DNA from: an uncultured Mollicutes bacterium
Lineage (GTDB): Bacteria > Bacillota_I > Bacilli_A > RF39 > UBA660
Assembly (NCBI GenBank): GCA_900550145.1
Contig: URRF01000003.1
Span: 1 to 64,000, forward strand
Reading direction: 5' to 3'
DNA length: 64,000 nucleotides
Positions 1 through 8,745 of this stretch are shown piece after piece. The translations under genes were made by a program, and so were the position numbers. Each line of letters starts with the position of its first letter. Position 1 is the stretch's first letter. Below the pieces are notes generated by a model. It ran no database searches. It saw only the letters and a list, made by a program, of their open reading frames with translations, and was not told the DNA's origin.

Positions 1-40
1 CAAAATAATAATGACATTATATATATTTCCAGAAGTAAAT

Positions 41-715
41 ATGAAAGTTGAGATAGAAAAAAATAAAATATCTGTATATGATAATTTTACAGAAAAATGT
101 GTTTATCAATTTGAAGGAGTATTTATTTTTAAGGTTTTAGATAATAGTAATTTTATGATATTAGAAAAATGTAATAAAAATGATTTAAAAGATAATTGTG
201 GTAGACAAAAATTAAGCTTTTTTAGAATAAATGAAAAAGGTTCAAGGTCTGTTAATTCATTTTGCGTTAGACCAAATAGTTTAAAATTAAATAAAAGTCT
301 ATTATCAAGTAAAGAAATAATTATTCCTGGATTTTATAAAGATTTTATTTATTCATTTGAATTTGACAAAGTTATTTCAGATTTTTATGATAGAATTTCT
401 TTTGATGAAGAAAAGCAACAATTTTATGTTATGGAAGAAGTGCTTACTGATTTTGGTACAATAACTTTACATGGGGTGTTAGATATTGATGGTTTCTTAC
501 TTAACGAAAGTATGTATTCAAAAGAATTAGATAGAAGTTTTTATATTAATCCATTTGATAAAGATGGTTCAATATATGAATTAACTGATAAATTTAATAA
601 ATTAATGAAAAGAAAAACAAGCAAAGAATATTTTACTAATTTACTAAATTATGAAAGAGATTGTTATTTAACTAGAAAAAGAAAAATACCCAAACAAAAC
701 TCATCATCAAGATGA
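41..715 (+). CDS. hypothetical protein
   Basis: An open frame of about 224 residues from the ATG at 41; a second in-frame ATG at 11 would add ten residues, and neither has a clear ribosome binding site. I do not recognise the family. The protein is acidic and basic in patches, with no signal peptide, no membrane segment and a Lys/Arg-rich C-terminus. The stop codon at 713-715 lies inside a perfect terminator hairpin. It sits in a patch of eroded genes upstream of holA, so it may itself be acquired DNA. Base composition is as AT-rich as its neighbours. Confidence 0.55.
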   Translation: MKVEIEKNKISVYDNFTEKCVYQFEGVFIFKVLDNSNFMILEKCNKNDLKDNCGRQKLSFFRINEKGSRSVNSFCVRPNSLKLNKSLLSSKEIIIPGFYKDFIYSFEFDKVISDFYDRISFDEEKQQFYVMEEVLTDFGTITLHGVLDIDGFLLNESMYSKELDRSFYINPFDKDGSIYELTDKFNKLMKRKTSKEYFTNLLNYERDCYLTRKRKIPKQNSSSR

Positions 716-725
716 GTTTTATTTT
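696..725 (+). terminator. intrinsic terminator overlapping the preceding stop codon
   Basis: AAAACTCATC (696-705) and GATGAGTTTT (711-720) form a perfect 10-bp stem with a 5-nt loop, followed by ATTTTT. The stop codon of the preceding gene is inside the right arm. Confidence 0.8.
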
Positions 726-757
726 TGGCTATATCTTAAAATTATGACTTTTTAACT

Positions 758-1153
758 TTGACATTTCTATCAGTTTCTATAATAATATTTATAAGTGACT
801 TAGAAAAACTCATATATTCACAACTTAATTATGTATTTTTACAATTAGGCAATGGGTTTATGTGGGTAGTTAATCAATATAAAATAAGTGATGGTAATAA
901 AAATTATTTTATTGATATGTTACTTTATAATATTAAATATAGGTGTTATGTAGTCGTAGAATTAAAGATAACAGAACTTAAGAAAGAGCATACTGGTCAA
1001 ATTATGACTTATATGAATTATATTGATAAAAATGTAAAAGGTATTGATGATAATAAAACTGTTGGAATTATTATTTGTAAACAAAATAATCAGTATGTAA
1101 TAGAATATTGCTCAGATGAGAGAATTGCTGTTAGAGAATATGAATTAGCATGA
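758..1153 (+). pseudogene. C-terminal remnant of a YhcG/DUF1016-type PDDEXK nuclease
   Basis: From about residue 15 the translation matches the C-terminal nuclease half of the YhcG/DUF1016 family. It has LGNGF, then a beta strand with YFIDMLLYN, then VVVELK, which give the D...ExK of a PDDEXK core, followed by GQIMTYMNYIDK, a GIIICK strand and the REYEL end. Full-length members have a long N-terminal helical domain of about 200 residues that is absent here, and no convincing ribosome binding site precedes the frame. I call it a 5'-truncated remnant. The first 14 residues of the frame are probably not original coding sequence. Confidence 0.7.
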
Positions 1154-1180
1154 TATAATATAGATACTGGATGGTGTTAT

Positions 1181-1750
1181 ATGAAAATTGAAGAGTTAAA
1201 CGAATTAAAAGAAAAAGTAGAACAATTAATAAAAAAAAGAAATGAAGTATTAGAGATTCAAGAAGAAATAAAAAAATTAGAAGAAACAGATGAAATTAAA
1301 AAATATTTAAATTTATTAAATTTATTCCAAGAAAAAACAGCAGGAAGAAATACTGGAATTGAAAAATTTACTAACAAAAAAATTATTGATATTGCAGTAA
1401 GTAATACAACAATAACTCCTGATGAGGAAATATATGTATATATAGGAACGTATAAGTATAATAATGAAATTGACATTGTTCATGGCTCTTGTGATATTTT
1501 AGTAAATAGGAATGACCATAAAGCAAATTATGTTTTATATCAAAACTTAGAAGCTAAATATTATGAAACTGTTCAAATTCCATATAAAAAAGCTGACGAA
1601 TTTGAGTCTACTCATAAAATAATATTTCCACAAAACGTTGCAAGTAAACAAAGATTTTTTTATGATTTACAATTTGAATATTTTGAAACAATGGTTTTTG
1701 AATCTCCTGAAAAAGCAAAAGAGAAAGTTAATAGATTAATAAGAAAATAG
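1181..1750 (+). CDS. hypothetical protein with N-terminal coiled coil
   Basis: 189 residues. Residues 1-45 are an almost pure Glu/Lys/Leu heptad-like helix, followed by a mixed alpha/beta region rich in aromatic residues. No signal peptide or membrane segment is seen and I do not recognise the family. A TATAAT box at 1154-1159 and a weak GGTG ribosome binding site just before the ATG suggest it has its own promoter. It lies between two gene remnants, so it may be recently acquired. Confidence 0.6.
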   Translation: MKIEELNELKEKVEQLIKKRNEVLEIQEEIKKLEETDEIKKYLNLLNLFQEKTAGRNTGIEKFTNKKIIDIAVSNTTITPDEEIYVYIGTYKYNNEIDIVHGSCDILVNRNDHKANYVLYQNLEAKYYETVQIPYKKADEFESTHKIIFPQNVASKQRFFYDLQFEYFETMVFESPEKAKEKVNRLIRK

Positions 1751-1826
1751 TATTAGTAAATTGAAGCTTAGAAATAAGTCTCTTTTATATAACATTATAT
1801 TTGATTAAATTCGTATGCATAAACAT

Positions 1827-2360
1827 ATGTCACCACATGGGGATTTTGATCATATGTGTGATAGTTTATATTTAATTGTGGAGAGTTTAAAGCTTTAGAA
1901 AAAGAATTGATTAAGAAATTAAATAAAAGTAAAGTAAACTATTGTTTTTGTATCAAGGAATTAAGTATAGGCAAGTATAAATTAGATTTTTTGAATACTA
2001 AAGATTATGATAATGAGAATGATAATTCAAGTGTAATTTATTTAAAATTTAATAATTATAAGTTCTTATTTATGGGAGATGCGGGTGAAAAGAGAGAAAA
2101 TGATATATTAGAGAAATATGATTTAAAAAATATAGATTTTTTAAAAATAGGACATCATGGTTCTAATACTTCTTCTAGTAAAGAATTTATTAGTAAAGTT
2201 AAGCCCAAATATAGTTTAATATCTGTTGGTAAAAATAATAGATATGGATATCCAAAAGAAGAGGTGCTTAATACTTTAAAGAGTAGTAAAATTTATAGAT
2301 GGAAGTATTATGTTTAAAATTAAAAATAATAAATTAAAAATAGAAACTTGTAGTCCGTAG
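1827..2360 (+). pseudogene. decayed ComEC C-terminal (metallo-beta-lactamase-like) domain
   Basis: Three frames together read as the C-terminal domain of ComEC, the DNA-uptake channel protein. At 1827 comes a HGDFDHM metal-site motif and DSLYLI. After a lesion, 1907-2299 reads FLFMGDAGE, IGHHGSNTSS and SVGKNNRYGYPKEE, the usual ComEC order. After another frameshift near 2298, DGSIM and a basic tail end at TAG 2358-2360. The upstream channel domain is not present. In Firmicutes comEC is normally directly followed by holA, as this remnant is (with intervening debris), so it is probably the native comEC in decay. Whether an intact copy exists elsewhere cannot be seen. Confidence 0.75.
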
Positions 2361-2480
2361 AAAGGAGTAAATATTAATTATTTATGAAAGAACTTTGTAA
2401 TTCATTTAGTTTTATAGATAGTGAATATAAAATAAAAAGATGAAAGAAGAATTATAGTTAGATAATATTAATTGGTGTGA

Positions 2481-2504
2481 TATAATGTGTGTAAATATGG
2501 AGGG
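2481..2504 (+). promoter_or_regulatory. -10 box and ribosome binding site of the histidine phosphatase gene
   Basis: TATAAT at 2481-2486 is followed by GGAGGG at 2499-2504, seven bases before the ATG at 2511. No good -35 hexamer was found. Confidence 0.5.
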
Positions 2505-2510
2505 ATATAG

Positions 2511-3110
2511 ATGACTATAATTTATTTTATGAAACACTCTGAAGCATTAAAATATAATAATGTAAGTAATAATGATTCGTTGCAATTACAAAATGAAAAA
2601 TGGATATTAACAAATAATGGTGAAGAAATAGCTAAAGAAAAAAGTAAATTAGATGAATTACAAAATTTTGATATAGTTTTTTCATCTAATTATGTACGTG
2701 CTATAGGAACAGCCAAGTATTTTACAACTGATAAAATTAATATAGATGAAAGATTTGGAGAAAGGAAATTTGGAATAAATAATTGGGATGAGCTTCCAAA
2801 TGATTTTGAAGAAAAACAATTTAATGATTTTAATTATAAAATTGGAAATGGTGAATCCATAAATGAGGTTATTAAAAGAGAAGAAGAAGCTTTAAACGAT
2901 ATTTTAAATAATTATAAGGGAAAGAAAATTTTAATTATTGGACATTCCACTGCTTTAGCGGCTTTATTTAGTAAATGGTGTAAGATAGGTTATAATGAAT
3001 CGTATACATATAATGATAATGACTTTTTTGATGGTAAATGGAACTATTGTGAGACATTTAAGTTAGAATTAGATGACAATAAACTAATAAGTATAAAAAA
3101 TATAAGATAA
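2511..3110 (+). CDS. histidine phosphatase family protein
   Basis: 199 residues of the phosphoglycerate-mutase-like histidine phosphatase superfamily. The N-terminal phospho-acceptor motif is KHS (His 9), where most members have RHG. An Arg follows in SNYVRAIGTA, a Glu lies in DERFGERKFG, and the second catalytic His is in IIGHSTALA. The set of catalytic residues is therefore complete except for Arg-to-Lys in the first motif. It has its own -10 box and strong ribosome binding site. The substrate cannot be inferred. Members of this size act on sugar phosphates or nucleotides. Confidence 0.8.
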   Translation: MTIIYFMKHSEALKYNNVSNNDSLQLQNEKWILTNNGEEIAKEKSKLDELQNFDIVFSSNYVRAIGTAKYFTTDKINIDERFGERKFGINNWDELPNDFEEKQFNDFNYKIGNGESINEVIKREEEALNDILNNYKGKKILIIGHSTALAALFSKWCKIGYNESYTYNDNDFFDGKWNYCETFKLELDDNKLISIKNIR

Positions 3111-3547
3111 GAAAATTTAAATAGTTTTTTCTCTAATAGTATTAAACTTAAATATTCTTTAATTAGTGTTGGCAAAAGCAATAGAAAAAGAAATAAATGA
3201 AAATGGTTTGTATAATGGATATAGTTTATTTCCCTTTGATGACAATTCATATTTAACATTAGATGAAATGCATGAAAAAATAAAAAATTATTGAGATATA
3301 GAGAAATGTTACTTAGGAATACATCATTTTGACTAAGAACTGTTAGTTTTTTTATCAAACAAGGCAAAAAAGAAGTATTTAAATAATAATTTATAAATTA
3401 ATTTGTAACAATTTTTACCATTTGAACATAATATATATTGTAACGCTATCAAGCGTTTATATATAGATTTTGGGTTCTTTATGAACCCATTTTTTGTTTT
3501 TTATAGAAATATTTTTGTTTTTTTGATAAAATTGTAGTGGTGGTTTT
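3111..3547 (+). other. eroded intergenic stretch upstream of holA
   Basis: No intact gene. At 3141-3200 a short frame reads KYSLISVGKSNR, a second ComEC C-terminal echo that differs at many silent sites from the one at 1827-2360. In another frame, 3169-3294 encodes about 41 residues ending in a TGA that I cannot assign. Then come two inverted repeats: AACGCT/AGCGTT at 3442-3457 and the terminator at 3471-3489. Confidence 0.5.
3471..3495 (+). terminator. intrinsic terminator upstream of holA
   Basis: TGGGTTC (3471-3477) pairs with GAACCCA (3483-3489) around a 5-nt loop, followed by a run of T. Confidence 0.85.
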
Positions 3548-4495
3548 ATGAATAAGGTATATTTAATATATGGCAATGAGAAATATTTTATAGACGAACA
3601 AGTAAACAAAATAGTGAGTGAGTATAAAGAATATGATTTAATTAATTATGATATGTGTGAAACCAATATAAATAAAGCGGTAGAAGAAGTATCAATGATA
3701 TCATTGTTTTCTACTGATAAAATTGTTATATGTTATAATGCTTTATTTTTAACAGGAATTAAGTGTGATATAGATCATGATATTGATTCGTTATTAAAAT
3801 TTATAGTAAATCCATCAACATCAATTCTTGTTTTAGTGGTTAACTCTGATTCTCTTGATAAAAGAAAAAAAGTTGTGAAAGAATTACAAAAATATGCTGA
3901 AGTAAAGGAATGCGATAAATTAAAGGAAAATGAGTTGTTATCATTTATTAAAAAAAGATGTGTGGATAATGGATATGAGATTAATAATGATGCGTTAAAT
4001 AAGTTTGTTTTATTATTAAATGATAATTTGTATGTAATAAATAGTGAACTTGATAAATTATTTATTTATAAAGAGGATGATAAAGTAATTTCTATTTCTG
4101 ATATTGATATTTGTACTTCTAGAATGTTAAATGATAATATATTTGATTTAGTTGATGCTATAGTGAAGAAAGATATAAATAGAAGTTTGGCACTTTATGA
4201 TGATTTAATAATTTTAAACGAAGAGGAAATAAAACTGATTGTAATACTTGCTAATCAGTTTCGTCTTATATTTCAGGTTAAGGAAATGTTTAAAACTGGT
4301 TATAATGAATTTGATATAGCAAAAAAGTTAGATATTCACCCATATAGGGTGAAGCTTGCTAATAATGTGGGTATTGATGGTATGCAAGCATTGAAATATT
4401 TGAAAGAATTGTCAAAATTGGATGCTGATATTAAGACGGGTGTGTTAGATAAAAGGGTTGGATTTTTGGAATTTATATTGAATTTAACTATTTGA
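3548..4495 (+). CDS. holA: DNA polymerase III delta subunit
   Basis: 315 residues with the HolA/YqeN pattern: an N-terminal LIYGNEKYFID strand-turn (the degenerate nucleotide fold of the clamp loader), a middle helical lid (VDAIVKKDINRSLALYDDL) and a C-terminal helical collar region ending in LEFILNLTI. HolA opens the sliding clamp with the tau/gamma and delta-prime subunits. The GGTGG ribosome binding site lies just before the ATG. It sits downstream of comEC debris, matching the usual comEC-holA order. The rpsT gene that often follows holA is not here; ftsA follows. Confidence 0.92.
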   Translation: MNKVYLIYGNEKYFIDEQVNKIVSEYKEYDLINYDMCETNINKAVEEVSMISLFSTDKIVICYNALFLTGIKCDIDHDIDSLLKFIVNPSTSILVLVVNSDSLDKRKKVVKELQKYAEVKECDKLKENELLSFIKKRCVDNGYEINNDALNKFVLLLNDNLYVINSELDKLFIYKEDDKVISISDIDICTSRMLNDNIFDLVDAIVKKDINRSLALYDDLIILNEEEIKLIVILANQFRLIFQVKEMFKTGYNEFDIAKKLDIHPYRVKLANNVGIDGMQALKYLKELSKLDADIKTGVLDKRVGFLEFILNLTI

Positions 4496-4520
4496 TTTTA
4501 TAAAAACTTTATAGTATAAT
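4492..4520 (+). promoter_or_regulatory. promoter of ftsA-ftsZ
   Basis: TTGATT (4492-4497), a 17-bp spacer and TATAAT (4515-4520). The -35 overlaps the holA stop codon. A GGGAGATGAG ribosome binding site precedes the ftsA ATG at 4550. Confidence 0.7.
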
Positions 4521-4549
4521 AAAATTGATTATAGTAGGGAGATGAGATA

Positions 4550-5782
4550 ATGAGAAAAATTTATACTAGTGTTGATCTCGGATCTGATTCTATAAAAATA
4601 TTAGTTGCTGAAATTTATAATAAGAAATTAAATGTTTTAGCTGTTTCGAATGTTAAATCAAGTGGCATAAAGAAGGGATTAATAGTTGATGCAAACGAGA
4701 TATTAGTATCTTTAAGGGAGGCAATTAGCGAGATAGAGGGAAAATTAATGATAACAATTGATAAGGTTATTGCTAGTGTTCCGTCTTATTATTCGACATT
4801 TGAAATTGTTACTGGTGAAGTAGATATTGATGAATATGGTAAAATTACTGGTTTGGATGTTGTAAAGGTTTTACAAAAAGCTGTGAAGTCTAAGTTGAAA
4901 ATGGATAGAGAGTTGGTTACTATAATACCAATTTATTATATAGTTGATGATAAAAAAAATATAAAGGATCCAAAGAATTTAATAGGGAAGAAGTTAGGAG
5001 TTAAGGCAATGATGGCTACTACTCCTTCTAAGAATGTTCAATCAATAATAAGTATATTTCAAAGTTTGGGTATAGATGTTGTTGATGTTAATCTTGGCTC
5101 TATTGCTGATTATAATGAGTTTAAGAATAATACATCTGATACAGGGGTATCTGCTGTTATAAATATTGGACATGATATAACTACTGTTTCGCTATTTAAT
5201 AAGGGAATTATAATTAATTCTGAAGTAATACAAATAGGTGGTAAGAATATAGATAATGATATTTCTTATGTGTTTAAGTTAGATAAAAAAGATAGTTCTA
5301 AATTAAAGGAGAATTTTGCTGTTGCACATAAGAAGTTTTCTAGAGTTAATGATGTTAAGGAAGCTGTTACGACTAATAGGGATTTAATTAGTATAACTCA
5401 GTATGATATTTCGCAAGTGGTTATGTCTAGATTAACTGAGATATTAAAACTTGCAAAAAAACAAACTTACCTCTTAACAAATAGGGAAATAAGTTATATA
5501 ATAATTACAGGTGGGACTGCTGAACTACCTGGTATGTCTTATTTAGTAGAGGAGATATTTGGTAGTAATGCAAAAGTAGGAAATATTGATACAATAGGTA
5601 TTAGAAATAATAAGTATTCTACTGTGTCTGGCTTGATAAAAGGCATCAATGATAAGCTAGAGTCAAGGGATAAAGAATATACGATGATTGATTTAGATAA
5701 TGATGCATCTGGACAAAATAAGTTGAGTATTAATGATAGTTCAGTTTTAAATAAAGTATTTGGATATTTTTTTGATAATTAA
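4550..5782 (+). CDS. ftsA: cell division protein FtsA
   Basis: 410 residues of the actin-like FtsA family. The phosphate-1 motif is [14 protein letters not shown] at the N-terminus. The 1C (SHS2) domain follows with GEVDI at about residues 80-165, the phosphate-2 region is [12 protein letters not shown], and the adenosine motif is [11 protein letters not shown]. The C-terminus ends in a short amphipathic helix with hydrophobic and aromatic residues (VFGYFF), the expected membrane-targeting sequence. FtsA tethers FtsZ filaments to the membrane at the division site. ftsZ follows immediately, with its ribosome binding site overlapping the ftsA stop. Confidence 0.93.
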   Translation: MRKIYTSVDLGSDSIKILVAEIYNKKLNVLAVSNVKSSGIKKGLIVDANEILVSLREAISEIEGKLMITIDKVIASVPSYYSTFEIVTGEVDIDEYGKITGLDVVKVLQKAVKSKLKMDRELVTIIPIYYIVDDKKNIKDPKNLIGKKLGVKAMMATTPSKNVQSIISIFQSLGIDVVDVNLGSIADYNEFKNNTSDTGVSAVINIGHDITTVSLFNKGIIINSEVIQIGGKNIDNDISYVFKLDKKDSSKLKENFAVAHKKFSRVNDVKEAVTTNRDLISITQYDISQVVMSRLTEILKLAKKQTYLLTNREISYIIITGGTAELPGMSYLVEEIFGSNAKVGNIDTIGIRNNKYSTVSGLIKGINDKLESRDKEYTMIDLDNDASGQNKLSINDSSVLNKVFGYFFDN

Positions 5783-5792
5783 GGAGGAAATT

Positions 5793-6866
5793 ATGTTAGG
5801 ATTAGAAATGGACCAATTGGCTAAAATAAAAGTAATTGGTGTAGGTGGTGCCGGTAATAATGCTGTAAATAGAATGATAGAATCTGGTGTAAAAGGTGTA
5901 GAGTTTATTGTGGCTAATACTGATTTACAAGTGTTAAATAGTTCTAAAGCACCAATTAAATTACAGATAGGTGAGAAACTTACTGATGGTCTTGGTGCAG
6001 GTGCTAAGCCAGAAGTTGGTAGAGAAGCTGCTTTAGAGAGTAAGGATGCTATTAAGGATATTTTAACGGGTGCAGATATGGTGTTTGTAACTTGCGGTAT
6101 GGGTGGAGGTACTGGTACAGGTGCTGCACCAGTAATAGCTGAGATTGCTCAGGATTTAGGAGCTTTAGTTGTAGGAATTGTTACGAAGCCATTTTCATTT
6201 GAAGGTAAAAAAAGAATGGAACAGGCCTTGGCTGGTTTACAAGAGTTGAAGAATCATGTGGATACTTTAATTGTTATTCCTAATGATAGATTGAGAGATA
6301 TAATTGATAAATCAACTCCTATGCTTGATGCATTTAGGGAAGTAGATAATGTTTTAAGAAGAGGTGTTCAATCTATATCAGATTTGATAGCTGTTACTGG
6401 ACTTGTTAATCTTGACTTTGCTGATGTTAAAGAGGTTATGAAGGATAGCGGTAATGCGCTTATAGGTATAGGTATAGGTACTGGTGAAGGAAGGGCTGTG
6501 GAAGCTGCTAAACAAGCTGTTTCAAGTCCATTGCTAGAAGCAAGTATAACAGGTGCTACTAGTGCAATTATAAATGTTACGGGTGGTTCTAATTTAACTT
6601 TATTTGAGGTTGAAGATGCTGCTGAAGTAATAAGGGCTGCTGCTAATACTGATATAAATACTATATTTGGTGCTGTTATAAATGAAAATTTAAAAGATGA
6701 GGTAATTGTAACAGTAATAGCAACTGGTTTTGATAAAGAGACTGAGCCGCTTTATTTTGAGAATAGATCATCGAAAGATATAAAAACATCATTGGTAAGT
6801 GATGATGATAGTGATGAAGGTTCTGTTTTAGATATACCGCCTTTCTTAAGAAATAGAAAATTTTAA
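5793..6866 (+). CDS. ftsZ: cell division protein FtsZ
   Basis: 357 residues. I start it at the ATG at 5793, seven bases after a perfect AAGGAGG (5781-5787); the frame is open upstream, but those extra residues would overlap ftsA. The tubulin signature [13 protein letters not shown] is intact, the T7 loop NLDFADVK is present and the C-terminal peptide DIPPFLRNR, which binds FtsA and SepF, is conserved. FtsZ polymerises with GTP to form the division ring. The linker before the C-terminal peptide is short. A terminator follows directly. Confidence 0.97.
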   Translation: MLGLEMDQLAKIKVIGVGGAGNNAVNRMIESGVKGVEFIVANTDLQVLNSSKAPIKLQIGEKLTDGLGAGAKPEVGREAALESKDAIKDILTGADMVFVTCGMGGGTGTGAAPVIAEIAQDLGALVVGIVTKPFSFEGKKRMEQALAGLQELKNHVDTLIVIPNDRLRDIIDKSTPMLDAFREVDNVLRRGVQSISDLIAVTGLVNLDFADVKEVMKDSGNALIGIGIGTGEGRAVEAAKQAVSSPLLEASITGATSAIINVTGGSNLTLFEVEDAAEVIRAAANTDINTIFGAVINENLKDEVIVTVIATGFDKETEPLYFENRSSKDIKTSLVSDDDSDEGSVLDIPPFLRNRKF

Positions 6867-6887
6867 AGGACTTTGGTCCTTTTTTAT
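6865..6887 (+). terminator. ftsZ terminator
   Basis: AAAGGAC (6865-6871) and GTCCTTT (6876-6882) pair around a 4-nt loop and run into a T tract. The stem begins in the ftsZ stop codon. Confidence 0.85.
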
Positions 6888-6982
6888 TTTGCTTTTAAAT
6901 TTAAATGTACATATTTTATATAAAACTATATAAATATATTTAAAAAATGTCTTGATTTTGTTATAATTATACTGGTGGTATT

Positions 6983-8008
6983 ATGAATAGTATTTATTCT
7001 TATACAAGAAGTGAATTAGCCGATTATTTTAAAGGTATTGGTGAAAAAGCTTTTAAATCAGATCAGTTATTTGATTGGTTATATAAGAAAAGAGAAGTTA
7101 ATTTTGATAATATGCTTAATTTAAATAAAAGTGTAATTTCTAGATTGAAAACTGATATGGTGATTGATAGTATAAAGATTATAAAAAAAGATGTTGGTAA
7201 TGATGTTTCTAAGTATTTGTTTTTATTAAAAGATGGAGAGAAAATAGAAGCGGTAGTAATGTATCACGATTATGGAACTAGTTTGTGTATTTCTACTCAA
7301 GTTGGTTGTAATATGTCATGTGCTTTTTGTGAAAGTGGTAGATTAAAAAAAAGACGAAATTTAGAAGCATCTGAAATGGTTTTACAAATTCTTGAAATAG
7401 AGAAAGATATAAACTCTAGAATTTCACATATAGTTTTAATGGGTATTGGAGAGCCATTTGATAATTATACAAACGTAATGAAGTTTATTAAAATAATTAA
7501 TGATTCAAAAGGAATTGATATTGGAGCAAGACATATTACAATTTCTACGTGTGGACTTGTAAATAAAATAAAAGAGTTTACAAAAGAAAAATTGCAGGTT
7601 AATTTAGCAATAAGTCTGCATGCTCCAAATAATGAACTTAGGGATATGTTAATGCCTATAAATAAAGTGTATAAGATTGAAGAACTTATTTCCTCGATAA
7701 AGGAATATATAAGTGTTACTAATAGAAGAGTAACATTTGAATATATTATGTTAAGTGGTATTAATGATACTAAGGAATGTGCTATAGAATTATCTAAGTT
7801 ATTAAAAGGAATGAATTGCTATGTTAATCTTATTCCGTATAATGAAACTAATAATATTGGATATAGAAGAAGTACTGAGGATACAATTTTGAAATTTTAT
7901 GATATACTTAAGAAGAATAATATATGTGTGACTATAAGAAAAGAGTTTGGCGGACTTCTTTCTGCTGCTTGTGGTCAACTAAGGAGCCATAATGAGGAGG
8001 AATTATGA
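6983..8008 (+). CDS. rlmN: 23S rRNA (adenine(2503)-C(2))-methyltransferase RlmN
   Basis: 341 residues, a radical-SAM enzyme with the cluster-binding CxxxCxxC at Cys109, Cys113 and Cys116 (CNMSCAFC). A conserved GIGEP follows, then the SLHAPN loop and a late GLLSAACGQL carrying the methyl-carrying cysteine. It methylates A2503 of 23S rRNA, and in many bacteria A37 of some tRNAs. The TATAAT at 6962-6967 and a GGTGG ribosome binding site precede it. Its TGA stop overlaps the prpC start by four bases (ATGA), so the genes are translationally coupled. This is the first gene of the conserved rlmN-prpC-prkC-rsgA-rpe cluster. Confidence 0.94.
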   Translation: MNSIYSYTRSELADYFKGIGEKAFKSDQLFDWLYKKREVNFDNMLNLNKSVISRLKTDMVIDSIKIIKKDVGNDVSKYLFLLKDGEKIEAVVMYHDYGTSLCISTQVGCNMSCAFCESGRLKKRRNLEASEMVLQILEIEKDINSRISHIVLMGIGEPFDNYTNVMKFIKIINDSKGIDIGARHITISTCGLVNKIKEFTKEKLQVNLAISLHAPNNELRDMLMPINKVYKIEELISSIKEYISVTNRRVTFEYIMLSGINDTKECAIELSKLLKGMNCYVNLIPYNETNNIGYRRSTEDTILKFYDILKKNNICVTIRKEFGGLLSAACGQLRSHNEEEL

Positions 8009-8745
8009 AAACATTTTATTTAACTGACTCAGGGAGAGTAAGAGAGCATAACGAAGATAATTTGATTATAGTTAAGAATAAAAATAATGAGTATTTATTA
8101 GCAGTTGCTGATGGTATGGGTGGCCATAAAGCAGGTGAGGTTGCATCGTCTATTGCTATAAATCATCTTGCTACAAAGTATTCAAGTATGGATACTATTG
8201 GAAATAAGCAAGATGCTATAAAATGGATTAGAAATACTGTATCTGATATAAATGATTTGATATTTAAATATACAAGTGAACATGGTGAAAGTAAGGGTAT
8301 GGGAACAACTTTGGTTATAGCAATTTATACTAAAGATTTTCTTTTGTTTGGTAACATTGGAGATAGTTCTGGATTTGTTAAAAAAGATAATAAATTGTTT
8401 AAGGCAACAAAAGATCATACATTAGTTAATTTACTTATTTCGACTGGTGAATTAACTTTAGAAGAAGCAAAATTCCATCCTAAAAAAAATGTTCTTATGA
8501 AAGCACTTGGTGCGGTTAATCCTGCTGAAGTAGATATATTTGATGTAGAAAAAAATATTGATGGAATATTGTTATCAAGTGATGGGCTTACTAATATGCT
8601 TAGTGTTGAGCAAATAGAAAATGTACTTAAAATGGATATATCGCTTGAAGATAAGGCAAAAAAGCTTATTGCGAAAAGTAATAATAGAGGTGGAACTGAT
8701 AATATTTCTGTTGCATTATTAGAGTGTGAAAGTGGTGAAGAATAA
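8005..8745 (+). CDS. prpC: PP2C-type serine/threonine phosphatase PrpC
   Basis: 246 residues with the PP2C motifs in order: an N-terminal REHNEDN, VADGMGGHKAGE, GMGTTLV, NIGDSSGF, SSDGL and the final GGTDNISVALL. The Asp residues that bind the two metal ions are all present. PrpC dephosphorylates targets of the PASTA kinase PrkC, encoded next door with a one-base stop/start overlap (TAATG at 8743-8747). A GAGGAGG ribosome binding site lies inside the rlmN end. Confidence 0.93.
   Translation: MKTFYLTDSGRVREHNEDNLIIVKNKNNEYLLAVADGMGGHKAGEVASSIAINHLATKYSSMDTIGNKQDAIKWIRNTVSDINDLIFKYTSEHGESKGMGTTLVIAIYTKDFLLFGNIGDSSGFVKKDNKLFKATKDHTLVNLLISTGELTLEEAKFHPKKNVLMKALGAVNPAEVDIFDVEKNIDGILLSSDGLTNMLSVEQIENVLKMDISLEDKAKKLIAKSNNRGGTDNISVALLECESGEE

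Noticed and set aside
2383..2441. Short frame ELCNSFSFIDSEYKIK as a second YhcG/DUF1016 fragment
   Set aside because: Only about 17 residues resemble the family; too short to support a call, though it fits the debris around it.
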